Source: Chondrilla cf. caribensis (Eukaryota > Porifera > Demospongiae > Chondrillida > Chondrillidae). From it: a stretch of 64,000 nt of DNA. Each line of letters begins with the position of its first letter. Position 1 is the first letter of the stretch. The stretch is from positions 2,636,440-2,700,439 of the forward strand of contig OZ026563.1 in NCBI GenBank assembly GCA_964020155.1, written 5' to 3'. Position numbers and translations under genes: made by a program. Below are positions 38,172 to 59,913 of the stretch, piece after piece. The notes below the pieces were generated by a model that was not told the origin of the DNA, did no database searches, and worked only from the letters and a program-made list of their open reading frames with translations.

Positions 38172-40339
38172 TTAAACAATCATTTTCTTCAACTGCTCTT
38201 TCAATATATCTTCATCAACATCACCAATTTCACTTATTGCTTCGGCATTCTGTTTGAGCTCATTCAGTGCCTCAACGCGTTCCTTCCAGCCGTCCTTTTG
38301 TGTTTCCTTTTCATTCTGTATCATCAAATCAACATAGCTAGTTTCTGTAATGGGAGTGCCACTGAGGGAAATGTCTTGAATTTTTTTGAGACATTGCTTG
38401 GCTTTCCACAAGAGCAAAAGATTCTCTGTAGTGATACGCTTCTGTTCCTCTTGCAAAGCTTCCAGAACTATTGCACTGGCAGACACTTCAATATGCGCTT
38501 TTGCGAACTTGAAAGCACCCTCTGCTACAACCCTCTTCTCCTGTACAACAACAGTTGTGTACACAAAGTTTTCCAGTTTGTGAACAGATGCCAGACAGTC
38601 GCATTGCTTGCAGGTACCCTTGATAGTATTCACAACTTTACAGAAACGCCGGAGTTTGTTGTAGGCCAAAGTACAATCTGAATGGCATGACTTCTCACAA
38701 ACTGTGCAGTTAAAAGACCGTTCTTCCTGCTTTTGATATAACTGCTTCTCTTTCTTCTGGACTGGTACATCATACACGAAATCTTTGTGTTTATCTCTCT
38801 CTGCTCTGGTGCTCAGCACCTTTGCTTTAGTTTGCCTTATTGCGACAGCTAGCTTCATGCCCTGTTCCATCTTCAGTTTGATATCTTCTAATGTTAATTG
38901 CAGAGTTTCACGTTCTTCCAGGTTTTTTTTTGTGAGCCACAAACTTTTGTCCTCTATTTCTTGGAGGGATCTGCAAATCTTCTCGTAAGCTTTTTCATTC
39001 TTCTTCCACACCAACTGATCTTGTAAAACTTGATCATCATCATCGTCATCATCATCATCTCCTTGGTTCAGAGCATATAAAGAGCAGTTATTAACTGCAA
39101 AAATGAGGTTGTCGTTTATGGGAACTTTGGCTTCTTTAAGTGCAGCGAGTACAGGTATGTCTTTGGTATCGGCATGAGTTGCAACTATCATTATGCTACC
39201 TTGAATATTGCAACCAAAGATATTCAAAACTTCTCGAAATATGTACTGCTGTGTTGGTGTTAAACGAACATCACTTGCCTTGACTACAAAGGCAACACCA
39301 TTGATGTGATCGACGCCAAAATCCTTGGAACTGAAGAATTCTTTAATTTGGGCAGTTATCAGTTTGTCCTGTTCAATTCCACGTGTGTCTCCATAGCCCG
39401 GAGTGTCGACGATGGTTAGTCGATAAGGAACACCATTTTTTGAAGGATGCATGAATTTATATGCCTTAACCCAGGATGTCTGGCTGTGAGTTTGTTGTCT
39501 TCCTCCTTCATCTTCTGGTGTGATTAATTGAAAGCGAAAGGGATCATTAAACTCAACTCCAAGGAAATAATTGGATAAGGCATTGATCAGCGTACTCTTT
39601 CCACATCCTGTGGCACCAACCACCATCAGAACCTTGTGAGCACATCCCAAGCTGTTTGCATTATTCTCACCGATCTGACAGGAAGCAATGAGTAACTTCT
39701 TGTCCTCCCTCTTGTCTCTAGTAGTCAGTTTGTAGACTGCAGGTGGTCCGGAAGATATTCTCTGACAAGAACGTACCAGTATCTTAGCTGCCTTTAATTT
39801 TGCAACTGTAGGCTTCTTTGTGGCAGTCACTGGTTGCGTGTAAGGAGGAGGCGGTTCAGTTGTTTCACAGATCGGAGAACTGACAGGAGTAAATTGAGCC
39901 TGTGTAAAAAAATAATAGACCATGACCACATTATATACTGTAAGGCAGCACATTTTTGATGCAACTTCTATTGCTTATAGTTTCCAATCTGAGTCTTATT
40001 GTTAGACTCAACTCTTGAATTTTGCAAGATCAATTACAGTAACTATAATATGTAAAACTTAATATTGAAAACTGAATGTAAACTTCATACCTCTGAGTTA
40101 ATAGTTTGGATGAAATCTCGAACTTTTTTCCTTTGTTGAAAGGGAGCTGAACCAAAGAGATCCTCTATATCTTCTTTATTCAGGGCCACCAGCGTTTTGC
40201 CATCAACTTCATTCTGCTTCAATATCTTAGCAATATCCTTATTAAGGAATTGAGCAACTGTGTCATAAACTCCTTGCACATCCAAACTGCGGTAATTGGG
40301 TGGTTCTGACATTATCGAGACACCATATGACTTTGACAC
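38172..40339 (-). CDS. SAM domain-AIG1-like GTPase with Cys-rich segment
   Basis: Two exons, 40091-40339 and 38172-39899, join at phase 0 (NSEV-frame ends at GAG, then AQFTPV). They give 658 residues, or 649 if MSEPPNYRSL at 40312 is the start. Exon 1 is a complete SAM domain (VYDTVAQFLNKDIAKILKQN, then DGKTLVALNKEDIEDLFGSA). The GTPase domain has an intact P-loop GATGCGKST, an intact switch-II motif DTPGYGD, and VVATHAD at the specificity position. A poly-Asp run (DDDDDDDDD), a long coiled coil, and a Cys/His-rich segment (CTVCEKSCHSDC, CKQCDC) follow, then a helical C-terminus. This layout matches invertebrate GIMAP/AIG1-type proteins, which in animals are linked to immunity and membrane-associated GTPase scaffolds. 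The exact substrate and role are unknown. Confidence 0.85.
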
Positions 40340-40584
40340 TGAACTACACCTGAAATGACTGGATTGTACTGAACCCTGTATTTATATAATATGTAAGAAG
40401 CATAGGTATCAAAGCAACTAGCTGAACATATCCATATTTGGTCACATCCAAAATAGAATGCACTCATAATGTAGTGCTTGTTTAATATATGTGTCAACGT
40501 ATAAGAGCTCTTTGAATAACTGACAGTTTCTTAGTTTGATATTAAATAAAGGTTTTGCATATAAGTGCAATATGGAACACTGCA

Positions 40585-40585
40585 C

Positions 40586-40636
<51 letters not shown>
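40585..40636. repeat. (TA)n microsatellite
   Basis: About 50 bp of uninterrupted TA repeats upstream of the GTPase gene. Confidence 0.95.
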
Positions 40637-40641
<5 letters not shown>

Positions 40642-40662
40642 ATTGTATATAATATTATATAT

Positions 40663-40846
40663 GATACAGGGAAACTATGCCAACAATACTGTTACAGTAA
40701 CTCACAACCGTTTTAAAGATATATCTAGCCATCTGGGATGGAGGGAGGGAGAGGAAAGATTGTGTACACTATGTTACAGTGCAGTTGGAGATTTGAGTCA
40801 CTTTCTGAGCGAGTGTGATGCATTGATAAATGAGAAAATACGTTAA
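40663..40846 (+). pseudogene. Possible C-terminal fragment of a non-LTR retrotransposon
   Basis: The plus-strand frame reads HNRFKDISSHLGWREGE, then LCTLCYSAVGDLSHFLSECD. The CxxC-x8-HFLxxC pattern is typical of the tail of LINE-type reverse transcriptases. No upstream reverse transcriptase sequence is seen, so it is a truncated remnant at best. Confidence 0.4.
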
Positions 40847-41453
40847 GAACTGCTGTGCTGGTGACTAGCAATGAGAAATTTCCAATGCCGGAAGTTGTTA
40901 AAATGCCTACCAGAAAGAGAGGTAAATCGTATAGCCTATAGGCAGTGATCGTGGAAGTGGGGAAAGTGAGAATAATACTTGTTTAGTCGACATAATCTAA
41001 AATTTACCGTTTTATTTCATTTTCTTTTCCTCGATCGGAGTTAGCCTTCGTCTGTTTAGTTATTTGTCATTATTCTAATTCCATGGGTATGGCCGGTGCG
41101 GGTAGTGCACTTTTGGGGAAAGCCTACTATAATTATTTTCAATCATGCCTGAATAAAATATAATACGTTTTACCACTTCTAAATGCCAAGGCTCAGAGGA
41201 TACCTATAGTGTTCTATAGGTATCCTCTATGGCTACCCTTAGCTACAATATATACCTGACCGCGAAGTCATCCCATTATACTTTCCGTGTTCTGATTATT
41301 TACCAGTGGTCGGTATAATTATGGGTCTGGTATATTTTTCGGACCGGACCGGACTGGTCCGGTCCGTTAAAATGGCGGTATAAATTTCGGACCACGTATT
41401 CAGGTCTACGATAGAAGCGAAAGTTTTATACTTCTTGGTTACCATGAACTTGA
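40847..41453. repeat. Non-coding stretch with two short palindromes
   Basis: A 15-bp perfect stem with a 4-nt loop lies at 41195-41228 (agaggatacctatag...). An 11-bp perfect stem with a 5-nt loop lies at 41340-41366 (cggaccggacc...ggtccggtccg). No gene is seen. These may be the centres of short transposon remnants. Confidence 0.7.
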
Positions 41454-41739
41454 ATGGCGATTTTATACAGCATTGGTTACCTCCCTCGACTTACTGGCAA
41501 ATACATGGTGGGTGTTTTTGATGTCCTTTCTAGTTTAAACGACTAAGAACCGCTTTTGATTAAGTTGTACTATCCCACGGAAAGAAAAGTTGACGAAGTT
41601 CCACAGTCTCAGTTGGCCCTGTGCACCACCAGTGAAAGCTATCGCTATAGGAAGTCGTCCATACAGGCTCGCACCAATAGTGCATTCGTGTCGAAATTTC
41701 TCGCTACACCGGTAGCCTACGCTCTCTCCGTGTTCTCAG
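41454..41739 (+). pseudogene. PAF-AH exon 1 pseudogene
   Basis: The block is exactly as long (286 bp) as exon 1 of the copy at 44129 and nearly identical to it, including the splice donor. The codon after LND is TAA at 41544-41546, so the frame stops at codon 31. Other changes alter conserved residues (PSL to SSL). Intron 1 sequence follows, interrupted by a transposon. No exon 2-9 is present before the intact copy. It is a dead partial duplicate. Confidence 0.9.
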
Positions 41740-41783
41740 GTGAGTCATGGCGTACTATACAGGAAGAAACCATGCATTACCGG

Positions 41784-42503
41784 TGTCGCAGTAACTGGTG
41801 ACCCCCCTCTTTAGTGACCCCCGGGTCAAAATTTTCTAGGACGGTTTGACCCCCGGTCATCTATACCTAGGCTTCAATGACCCCCGGGGTCATTTCTACC
41901 TAGGAACAAATGACCTACCCCCCAAAATAATGACCCCCCAATAAGTTGTCTGTATTAGTTGCTGAAGTCATGCTCAGAAGCCTACCCCCAAAATAACAAC
42001 CTCCCAATAAGTTGTCCGTATTTGTTGCTGAAGTCATGATCAGAAGATGAAAGACAGTACTGTAAATAAGTGATACAAAAGTGTTGAAATGTTATTAAAA
42101 GATGTTATTTACATTGTGCACAAAGGAAAGACTTGGGTGCAGATCTAATACGTATACACCTATAATGGTACCATGAAGCACATTTTTCACACTGGATCAT
42201 CATGGAATCAAATTCTTCAGGCAATCGGCACACACAATACACTGGTATAACAATGTGCTTCCTCTTGTTCTTGCGTCCTGTTGTGGTAGTAATGAATGAC
42301 ATTAGCAGACCTTTGCTGAAGAATTTGTAGGCATGCTCTCTCAGTCTCTCCTGCTTCAGGTTGCAGCCATCTTCTAGCACCTCTAGATGAACTCTTAGGC
42401 GCCTAGCACAGGGGGGTCATTTATTCCTAGGGGGGGTTATTTACACCTAAGGTATCAATGACCTGGGGGTCATTTCAAACGGGGGTCATTCATTCCTCTG
42501 ACA
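41784..42503. mobile_element. 720-bp TGTC-ended DNA transposon with CCGG target duplication
   Basis: Insertion in intron 1 of the dead PAF-AH copy. The uninterrupted homologue (near 44455) contains one CCGG at the same site. Here CCGG flanks the insert at 41780-41783 and 42504-42507. Ends are tgtcgcagtaac...gacccc and their imperfect inverse, ...ggggtcattcattcctctgaca. Subterminal regions are packed with GGGGGTCATT-type repeats. The minus strand holds a PHD-finger ORF. TGT...ACA ends with a 4-bp duplication resemble integrase-type cut-and-paste families such as Ginger, but this is inference. Confidence 0.8.
42105..42380 (-). CDS. PHD-finger C-terminal fragment of a transposon protein
   Basis: A 91-codon frame inside the 720-bp element. 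The N-terminal half (QERLREHAYKFFSKGLLMSF, then GRKNKRKHIVIP) is basic. The C-terminal half has the full C4HC3 spacing of a PHD zinc finger: CVC, CEKC, WYHYRC and a terminal CAQCK. The frame ends just after the last zinc ligand, as PHD domains at the tail of transposase or retroelement proteins often do. No catalytic domain is present, so the element is non-autonomous. It may be expressed or simply be a leftover 3' exon. Confidence 0.65.
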   Translation of the reverse strand: MLEDGCNLKQERLREHAYKFFSKGLLMSFITTTTGRKNKRKHIVIPVYCVCRLPEEFDSMMIQCEKCASWYHYRCIRIRSAPKSFLCAQCK

Positions 42504-42507
42504 CCGG

Positions 42508-44128
42508 TACTGTTTAGAACCGACGTCCATATGTAGCAAACACTCGGTCTGATTACCTCGAATTATAAGATATCAGATTTCAGGTAGTCTACGTATCTTA
42601 ATTTGTACTGGATGTAACCTTTAGCCTCTTTAAAGGCATCCAGGAAGTATAGGCGTACGTATAACGTTCAAATGATGTATGAAAAAGGAGTTTCATGTAA
42701 TGGTTAGTTCGATAATTCGCCCATTGTCTTTTTTTCTACTTCTATTCTCTCTTGCTTTTTCGATGATGGGGTGTTGAGATACACTAAATGACAAGTTCTG
42801 ATTTAGGCAAGAATTGGTGGTTTAGACATGAACACTGGGTGTTGTATATTACTAGACGTAGTCTTACTACATGAATTTGTGTAGTATGCCTTTGGTTCTA
42901 GAGTGAAATGGAATAACATGTAATGCCTCATTAAGTTTACACTAAGTCTTTTCAATAAAGTATTCTTAACACTAGTACTGAGCTATTAATTTTAAGTTCA
43001 TCTTGACATTGTGCCCATAATAAGAGATTCAAATTGAAGATTTTTTCTGTACACAATATATTGCAGACTCGTGGATAGGGTGGGTTCATTTGTGTTCGCA
43101 TATACTCTGCTTTGGCTTATTAGGTGCCAAAAGGTTCAAAGCCCGTGTCCTTAGTAAAGGAAAGTAAACGTTCTTTCACTCTGTCGTGTTGAATTTTACC
43201 TCTCTCATTTTTGGTGTCCCTCTCCCTGAGTAAAATTTCCTAGCAATGTCAGCATCCCCGAGTATATGCTTCACTGAGTGGATATGGCATCCCCTAAAAC
43301 TCACCTCGGAGAATTTACCAATGTAAAAGGCCGTTTGGGTCCGGGGAAATTTGGGCAAGGCTTTGTGAGTATTCATCCCTATAAGTATATGGATCCAGCA
43401 TACGTAGATGAGACCTGCTGGTAGAAGTTTGTCTAGATCACCTATTACAATGGGACTGCTGATCCTACTCCAGTCTAGCTTCTGTCATTTTACTAATTTT
43501 GGCAGTGAGGTTCTGTCCTTTCCGTCTCGCTTTCCTCGATGTTCAAATCTTTGTTCACTTGGTGCTCCCCTACACTCTGGGCTGCAGGTTTTGCTCACAA
43601 TGTCAGGTACTCTCATTCATATCATAGACCACATCATAGGTGCCCACGTATATCCTCAGTGCAATAGCATTACATTGTGTCCTACAAATGCACATTATCA
43701 GGCTTATGTTGTTTGAGGGAGGGATAGTGAATATAATTCTATGTAATTCCATAATTGGCATGGTGCACAATTATACAAGTAATTTGAATGAAATCAACTA
43801 TATTATGCATATGAGTTGCTGATCATGCCCATGTACATGTCAAGGAAGTTATTCATACCTGGTAGGTATGAGTGGATAAGAGTCAATATTGGGGGGAGGG
43901 AGTCATTGTGGACTCTATACGACACAGGGGGTGTGAAATGCTAAAGAGTGTGAATCAGTCTATGCTTGGCTAGCCCACTTCTCTCAGCAATGTACAAGTC
44001 GGGGGCTGCGTGCTATCAGCGTTTGTGTACTAAAGTTATTACTGGTGTATTATAGGAGTAAGCTGTATGTAATCGTCGAGTCGTATCTATGATGTAGTCT
44101 ATGATGTCATACACAAGCCCCTGATAAG
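42508..44128. other. Duplicated PAF-AH intron 1 sequence and dispersed repeat
   Basis: The part at 42510-43110 aligns with intron 1 of the intact copy (44470-45080), which shows that the dead copy included at least part of the intron. A further copy of the intron-3-type dispersed repeat lies at 43390-43710. No exon is seen between there and 44128. Confidence 0.6.
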
Positions 44129-46826
44129 ATGGCGTCTTCATACAGCATTGGTAACTTTCCTCGACTTACTGGCAAATATGGAGTGGGTGTTTTTGATGTC
44201 CTTCCTAGCTTAAACGGCGAAGAACCGCTTTTGATAAAGTTGTACTATCCCACGGAAAGAAAAGTTGACGAAGTTCCACAGTCTCAGTTGGCCCTGTACA
44301 CCACCAGTGAAAGCTATCGCTATAGGAAGTCGTCCATACAGGCTCGCACCAATAGTGCATTCGTGTCGAAATTTCTCGCTGCACCAGTAGCCTACGCTCT
44401 CTCCGTGTTCTCAGGTGAGTCATGGCGTACTATACAGGAAGAAACCATGCATCACCGGTACCGTACTGTAGAACCGACGTCCCGACGAAACAGACACTGA
44501 TTAACTTATAGATATCACATATCGGGTATCTTAAATTGTACTGGATGTAACCTTTAGCCTCATGGATACTCTTTAAAGGCACCCAGGAAGTAGGTGTACG
44601 TATACGATCAAACGATGAAATGAATGTTATTCTATGGTCAACATGCTTAGAATGCCAATGATGTAGGAAAAAGGAGTTTCATGTAATGGTTAGTTCGATA
44701 ATTCGTCCATTATCTTTATTCTACCTTCCTTTTCAATGATGGGGTGCTGATCGCTAGACACTAAATGAGAAGTTCTGATTTAGGCAAGAATAGGTGGTTT
44801 AGACATGAACAGTGGGTGTTGTATCAGGAATGAAATACAGACATTATACTCATATTACATCAAGACAGTCTTACTACATGAATTTCTGTATCATGTGTAG
44901 AGAGAATGAAATAACATGTAACGCCTCGTTAACCTTGCACTTTTTAATCTTAAGCACTCTTAACACTGGGCTTTTGATGTTGAGTTCTTGTTGACATTGT
45001 ACACATGATGAGTGATTTAAAGGTGAAAAACATTTTCTGTACCTATGTATGTAGTATACTGCTGACTCATGGATTGGGTCAGTTCATTGTGATCACATGC
45101 AATTATGTAAACAATCAATAATCCAATTAAGCCACATGTTACTAGTTTACTTGTGGACTACCTGTAGCTGAGTATCTCCCTGCCATTGATCATGGACCCC
45201 CCCTGGAAGGCTCTCGATTTCCTGTTGTCATATTCTCCCATGGTCTGACCGCCATGAGAAGCTCCTATAGTATGATCCACTGTGACCTGGCCTCTCAGGG
45301 CTACATAGTAGCTGCTGTGGAACACAAGTGAGCAGTTGACAGTGTTCAGTGACTAACAGGTGTTTGATGGTGAGAGTACTGGTGTGTCCCACCCTTAGAG
45401 ATGGCTCTGCTTGTCTGTCTCACACCAAAACCAAATCTGAGACTACACAAGGAGACAAACCAGTCTATGAGGACAAGTGGATAGAATTTATAAAGGCTGA
45501 AATCAATGCTTTGCCCCTGCGTTATGATCAGGTATGCTATCTTTTTGTCACTATGCAATGTATTCAAATACACCCTGGGAGTTCTGTTAATGTATATTTA
45601 TCACTGTCAGGTGAAGCAAAGAGCATCTGAGGTCAGCTATGGTTTGGATTTTGTGACAGCTCTTGAGAGGGGACAAGAGTTTAAAGACCTTCTAAACAAT
45701 GAATTTGATTTTGGTCAATTCAAGGTAATGATTGCCTACCTTTGCTTCTCTGCATCACAACAGACATTTGAACTATGTGTTACACCACACTGTATTTGTT
45801 TCTCTTTAGGACAGGATCGATTTGGATCATGTAGTCGTAATGGGTCATTCCTATGGTGGAGGTACTACTGTAGTGACTTTGGCTAACGACCCGAGATTCA
45901 AGTATGTAGTGTATTAGTATTAGTATTAGTATTGCACTACAGAACTTCCGTGTTATTGAGCATTCAAATGAAATTAATGTAACATTTCTACACTGCAGGT
46001 GTGGAGTTGCCCTTGACACATGGATGTTTCCTGTGTACAAAGAGGTGTATGATCTGGTGAAGGCACCTCTTGTGTTCATCAATTCTTGGGATTTCCAGTG
46101 GCCAGAGAACATTAAGTCTATGCAGAAACTTGTGAAGGAGTCTGATGAGAGTGGTAGGTGTTAGATTTCTCTTTATTCAACTGGTACATCCATTTGTTGA
46201 ATCTGTGATTGATGATGTTCTTTGTCCTCCCCAGGACCCTCTCCTTGTCAGATGTTCACTCTGAGGTACAGTGTGATTGGCCGTTAACTGTAATATGCAT
46301 TCCTCCACGATATGTTGTCTTAACAACAGTACATGTATGTACGTAGTGCAAATTATGCTATTCCAGTTGAGCCTCCTTTGGAGTCCACCTCGCCATTTTG
46401 ACCTTGAGTATCATTTTTACAGTCCCAATTTATAACCCTAATACTTTTAGGACCATTACAGAAATAGGATCACTTCAACTAGTCAGGTTGACTTGATTTC
46501 CCATCACTTGTAGTGATGTTTATTTGTTAGTGTAATGATATTATGGTTTTAGTGGTCATTATGTTGCTAAAATATTGTGTTGATACCAAATTATCAATTG
46601 TACATTCTGTGTCACTGTTTACAAGTATTTGTAGAATGTAGTATCTTTTAAGTGGGAAAATTGAATAAGTGTATACGTGCAGTCAATTCATTGTACCTTT
46701 GGATTCTATCTGTATATGTACAGTCTCATGTACATTGTACATGTACAATGCAGAATATACATTTGATTACCAAAATGCATGCATATGTATATACATACAG
46801 AATGTATGTGTGTGCATTCATATGTC

Positions 46827-46863
<37 letters not shown>

Positions 46864-47857
46864 GTGTGTGTGTGGCTGTGTGTACATGTGTGTGTGTGTG
46901 TGCGTGTGTGTGTGTACCTAAGTGTGTTTATGTACATGTGTGAATGTACAAAATGATTGTTATAAACCTCGTCAACCAATCATAACGTGTTTGACATGTC
47001 AATACACAACTGCAATGGCTTCCTTCAGGTAATTTACAGTTGTAGTCAAATGATTTTGAACACACTGTGAAAATGAGTGGTCATTCCATGGTTAATGACC
47101 GAAACAAAACCTTTTCTGTGTACGTACAAAATGCATAGAAATTTGAACAATAAGGTACACACCAGGGATGTGCACTGCTTGGGAACAGCCTGTATAGTCT
47201 GGATGAAATGTATGTGTCCAAATTGGTGATAGGGCAATGCTAAAATTTTGAAGAAACTTCACTCCATAGCCGTAAAGTGGTGGTGGAGGTATTAGGATGC
47301 TGGCAAACAATGCATTTTTGATCTTCATCTGTAATTGCAGTAAGATGACAGAAACAGATTCACAAAATTAAACAAACTGACGAATAATGCTTACAGACAG
47401 AAACACTAAACTGTGGATTGATATATAAATATTGTATCATAACCTTTCATTACAAACCTTGTAGCTGTATTACAGATTCATTCTACCTCAAAGAGTTATA
47501 CAGTAATCTATTGTTCATCCATTACTCCAGAGACAGTACTCACCTCAGCCACAGTGATCTACCTTTCATTTATCCAAGTTACTATCTGAAGTGGATAGGA
47601 TATTATTCACCTGATGGGGATGTTTATGAGGTGTTTGATGCCAGTTTACAAGTTACGTATGCTTTCCTGAAGAGACACCTTTGGAGTGGTAGGTGGAGTA
47701 CATCAAGGTGTGACCCTTGTACCGTGATGTTAACTGTATGTGTCTACTGTTTGTAGATCCCTCTCCTCAGCCCATCCTAGATGGTGGGGATGGTCAGCAC
47801 AGATTAGTCATGAGTGGAACCAATCTCAATCTTTCAAATGGCCAAAATGTAGAATAG
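44129..47857 (+). CDS. Platelet-activating factor acetylhydrolase, copy 4
   Basis: Nine exons: 44129-44414, 45168-45327, 45399-45531, 45611-45724, 45810-45901, 45999-46153, 46235-46265, 47531-47688 and 47757-47857 (1230 bp, 409 residues). The triad is intact: Ser245 in GHSYGG, Asp268 in LDTWMFP and His328 in DSTHLSHSD. It starts MASSYSIGNFPRLTGKYGVG with no signal peptide. The C-terminus is shorter than in copies 1 and 2. Intron 7 is long (1.26 kb) and carries a TG repeat. Intron 2 and the exon 8-intron 8-exon 9 block are almost identical to those of the other copies despite divergence elsewhere. Confidence 0.95.
46827..46917. repeat. TG microsatellite in PAF-AH copy 4 intron 7
   Basis: Interrupted (TG)n tract of about 90 bp. 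Confidence 0.9.
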
Positions 47858-48463
47858 ATATGTAGACACTTTATAGCTGACCAATTTGTAAGTTTATTAT
47901 TACTTTGCACATTTTGCACTAAATTTCTGTGTAAGATTCACCAAAGAGCCTGCAGCTGTGATCCTGCATCTCATTAATTTTGTACAAAAACTATTCTTTG
48001 AGTACCTTTACTTTCCAGTGTGATTTTATTCCTAGACCACTTTTCTGTTGTATTCGTGCTATGTCATGTAAAGAATGAACTATTATAAACCTTAAGCATT
48101 TACAGTCAAGTTTTAGTTGTGTGTGTGTACGTATCTTGTAAACTGATCTTGTTAACGAGTCATGAGTTATTTTCGATATTATTCGTTGGACAATAGAATA
48201 TTGTGCTAGCACACATATATTAGATTAGGATAAAGGGATCCTTTTAAACTCCTTTTTGTGATAAAACGATATCAGAGGAACTTTACCTTTATGTAATAGA
48301 TCTAATTAGAACGATTGTAACTAGGGAAGAGAGTTCTCATTGTATACGTGTTGTGATTGTGCAACCGGAAGTGCACTTCCGTGTTTGATCGTTATAATTG
48401 GAAGGCTCGATCAAGATTGTGCATTCGTGGAACATGGGGGCAAGGTTGGCCTTGAGGAAAAAA
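47858..48463. other. Intergenic region between PAF-AH copies 4 and 5
   Basis: No gene or repeat is recognised. The region immediately upstream of the next start is GC-richer and contains ccggaagtgcacttccg (48365-48381), a palindrome with two ETS-like GGAAGT cores, as is often seen in promoters. Confidence 0.45.
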
Positions 48464-52976
<4,513 letters not shown>

Positions 52977-54748
52977 TGAGACATATTTTTAGGGTATATT
53001 CTAGAGATTTCAAGTTCAAGATGTTCACAGTAGCATTAGTTGGTATAAAATTTTATCCACTCGACAATTAGTATTTAACTTTTTAATTGGATTTAGACAT
53101 AATATACATGATTGATCAATAACAGTGCAATGTTTTTTGCATGTTGAGGCTGAGGGTATGTAATAATTATTGTAATGTATGTACATGTGTGTTTATCTGG
53201 CATGTCCATATACTACCGTATAGCGGGAAATATTGGCAGGAGGGTTTTGGCAGTTTGGCAGTTTTCAAGATATCTACCAAATTTACATAAAATTATATAA
53301 TTTATTGCCAAAATTTGTTCCAATTCATTGCATAACATCGATATACGTAATAGTACGATCATGGCTCTTTTGAACTATCTACAAAAGGAAAGACCCATGC
53401 AAACAACTCGTACATTACACCATAGATATACATAGATACATATTATTTCATCAATGATTTCAATAATGTTTGTATAATAATATATTATATTATGCATCCA
53501 CAATATGGAAAGTAGCTATATTGTATCAGTATGTTACCATTATGGATATGTATACATATTATATACGGTGCATGCCCATACATAAAAACATTATATTATG
53601 TATCTATCTTGTCCATGCTATACCCATGTGCACTGACACTGGTGATTCTATAATATTATACAGTAGCTATTATTGTATCATTCGCTAATTATGAACCATA
53701 TATACAACACAAATGGTATACGTAGGTATAAATTTACACAGATTTTTTTTTATATTAGACTTGTTATGTTTTTCACTGGAGCTACGTACCTTGTGTAATG
53801 GACTATGTACAACTGAGTGGATCATTCCCAGTGGTGATATGATCACTGTCACCGTGAGGCATAATTAAAATTGTATTAACAACATACTGTACATACAATA
53901 CATACAAATGCAGCTAGTGAACCAACAGCAGGATGGCAGAGGAGGTGGGATTGGAGATTATTCCGCAGACTTCAACCTGTAGCCTTTTCTCCGAGGAACA
54001 TGGGCCACCAATGACCTGCCCCAATCACCAGTGCTTTGAAAGCGTAGCAGAATGTCAACAACTGTACAGATGTAAACACACAGCAGAATGTCAACAAATG
54101 TATAAACATATATAAACACACAGTACAATGTAAACAAATGTACGAACATATACACATATAAACACACAGCAGAATGTTAACAACTGCAGAGATGTATAAT
54201 ATTGAGAACACAATGAGTGGAGAGTATGCTACGTACAGTACAGATACAGATGCTATTATATTTTTGTGATAGCGATATCAGCTACACACGTAGACAAGTT
54301 GATGTGTACATACAGCACCACACCAGGTGTCAACTACATACTCATCTTTCCTGATAGATGTTGTAAAATGAGAGAAGACAATAATCATGTATTATTGGAT
54401 CATCTGCCCTGTTTGAACCATCCAGTATGCGTACGAGTTTGGAGGGCAAGAAAGCTGATGGACAACCCCCACCCACCCATAGATTACAGAAGTTAAAATG
54501 TTCCTTTTGCATGATCTGTTACTGTTATGAATTAATGACTGCATTGACTAGATTGTGAAAAAATGTGTTGAAAAATGAAGCATTATACTGTACTCCCCCC
54601 CCCCCCCCACCCAGTGTACACAACAACATACATGTTAGATGAGGAGCTCTACTCCCAGACTGCATTTCTCAATGCTCCCAGATCCAAGCGGATTTTCCCA
54701 ACAACAGTTGGAAACATTGCAGTCTGAAATCCCTATACAACATCTCAC
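52977..54748. other. Intergenic region with MITE end and short minisatellite
   Basis: A CCGTATAG-type transposon end lies at about 53213. A short degenerate repeat (agcagaatgtcaacaactgt, about 35-50-bp period) runs from 54045 to 54190. A plus-strand frame at 54266-54496 contains RCCKMREDNNHVLLDHLPC, which faintly resembles a LINE reverse-transcriptase tail. The last exon or exons of TRMT10 should lie here but I could not place them. A C-run (54593-54608) is present. Confidence 0.45.

Positions 54749-59913
<5,165 letters not shown>

Noticed and set aside
38154..38988. Plus-strand frame of 175 codons opposite the intact GTPase gene
   Set aside because: It is the complement of a well-supported coding exon with conserved motifs on the minus strand.
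53933..54115. Short Cys-containing peptide gene
   Set aside because: The frame runs into a degenerate minisatellite and has no signal peptide or splice support.
54640..54740. C-terminal TRMT10 exon (QCFQLLLGKSAW)
   Set aside because: It is weakly reminiscent of the family tail, but the phase does not match the donor at 54749, so it was not added to the gene model.
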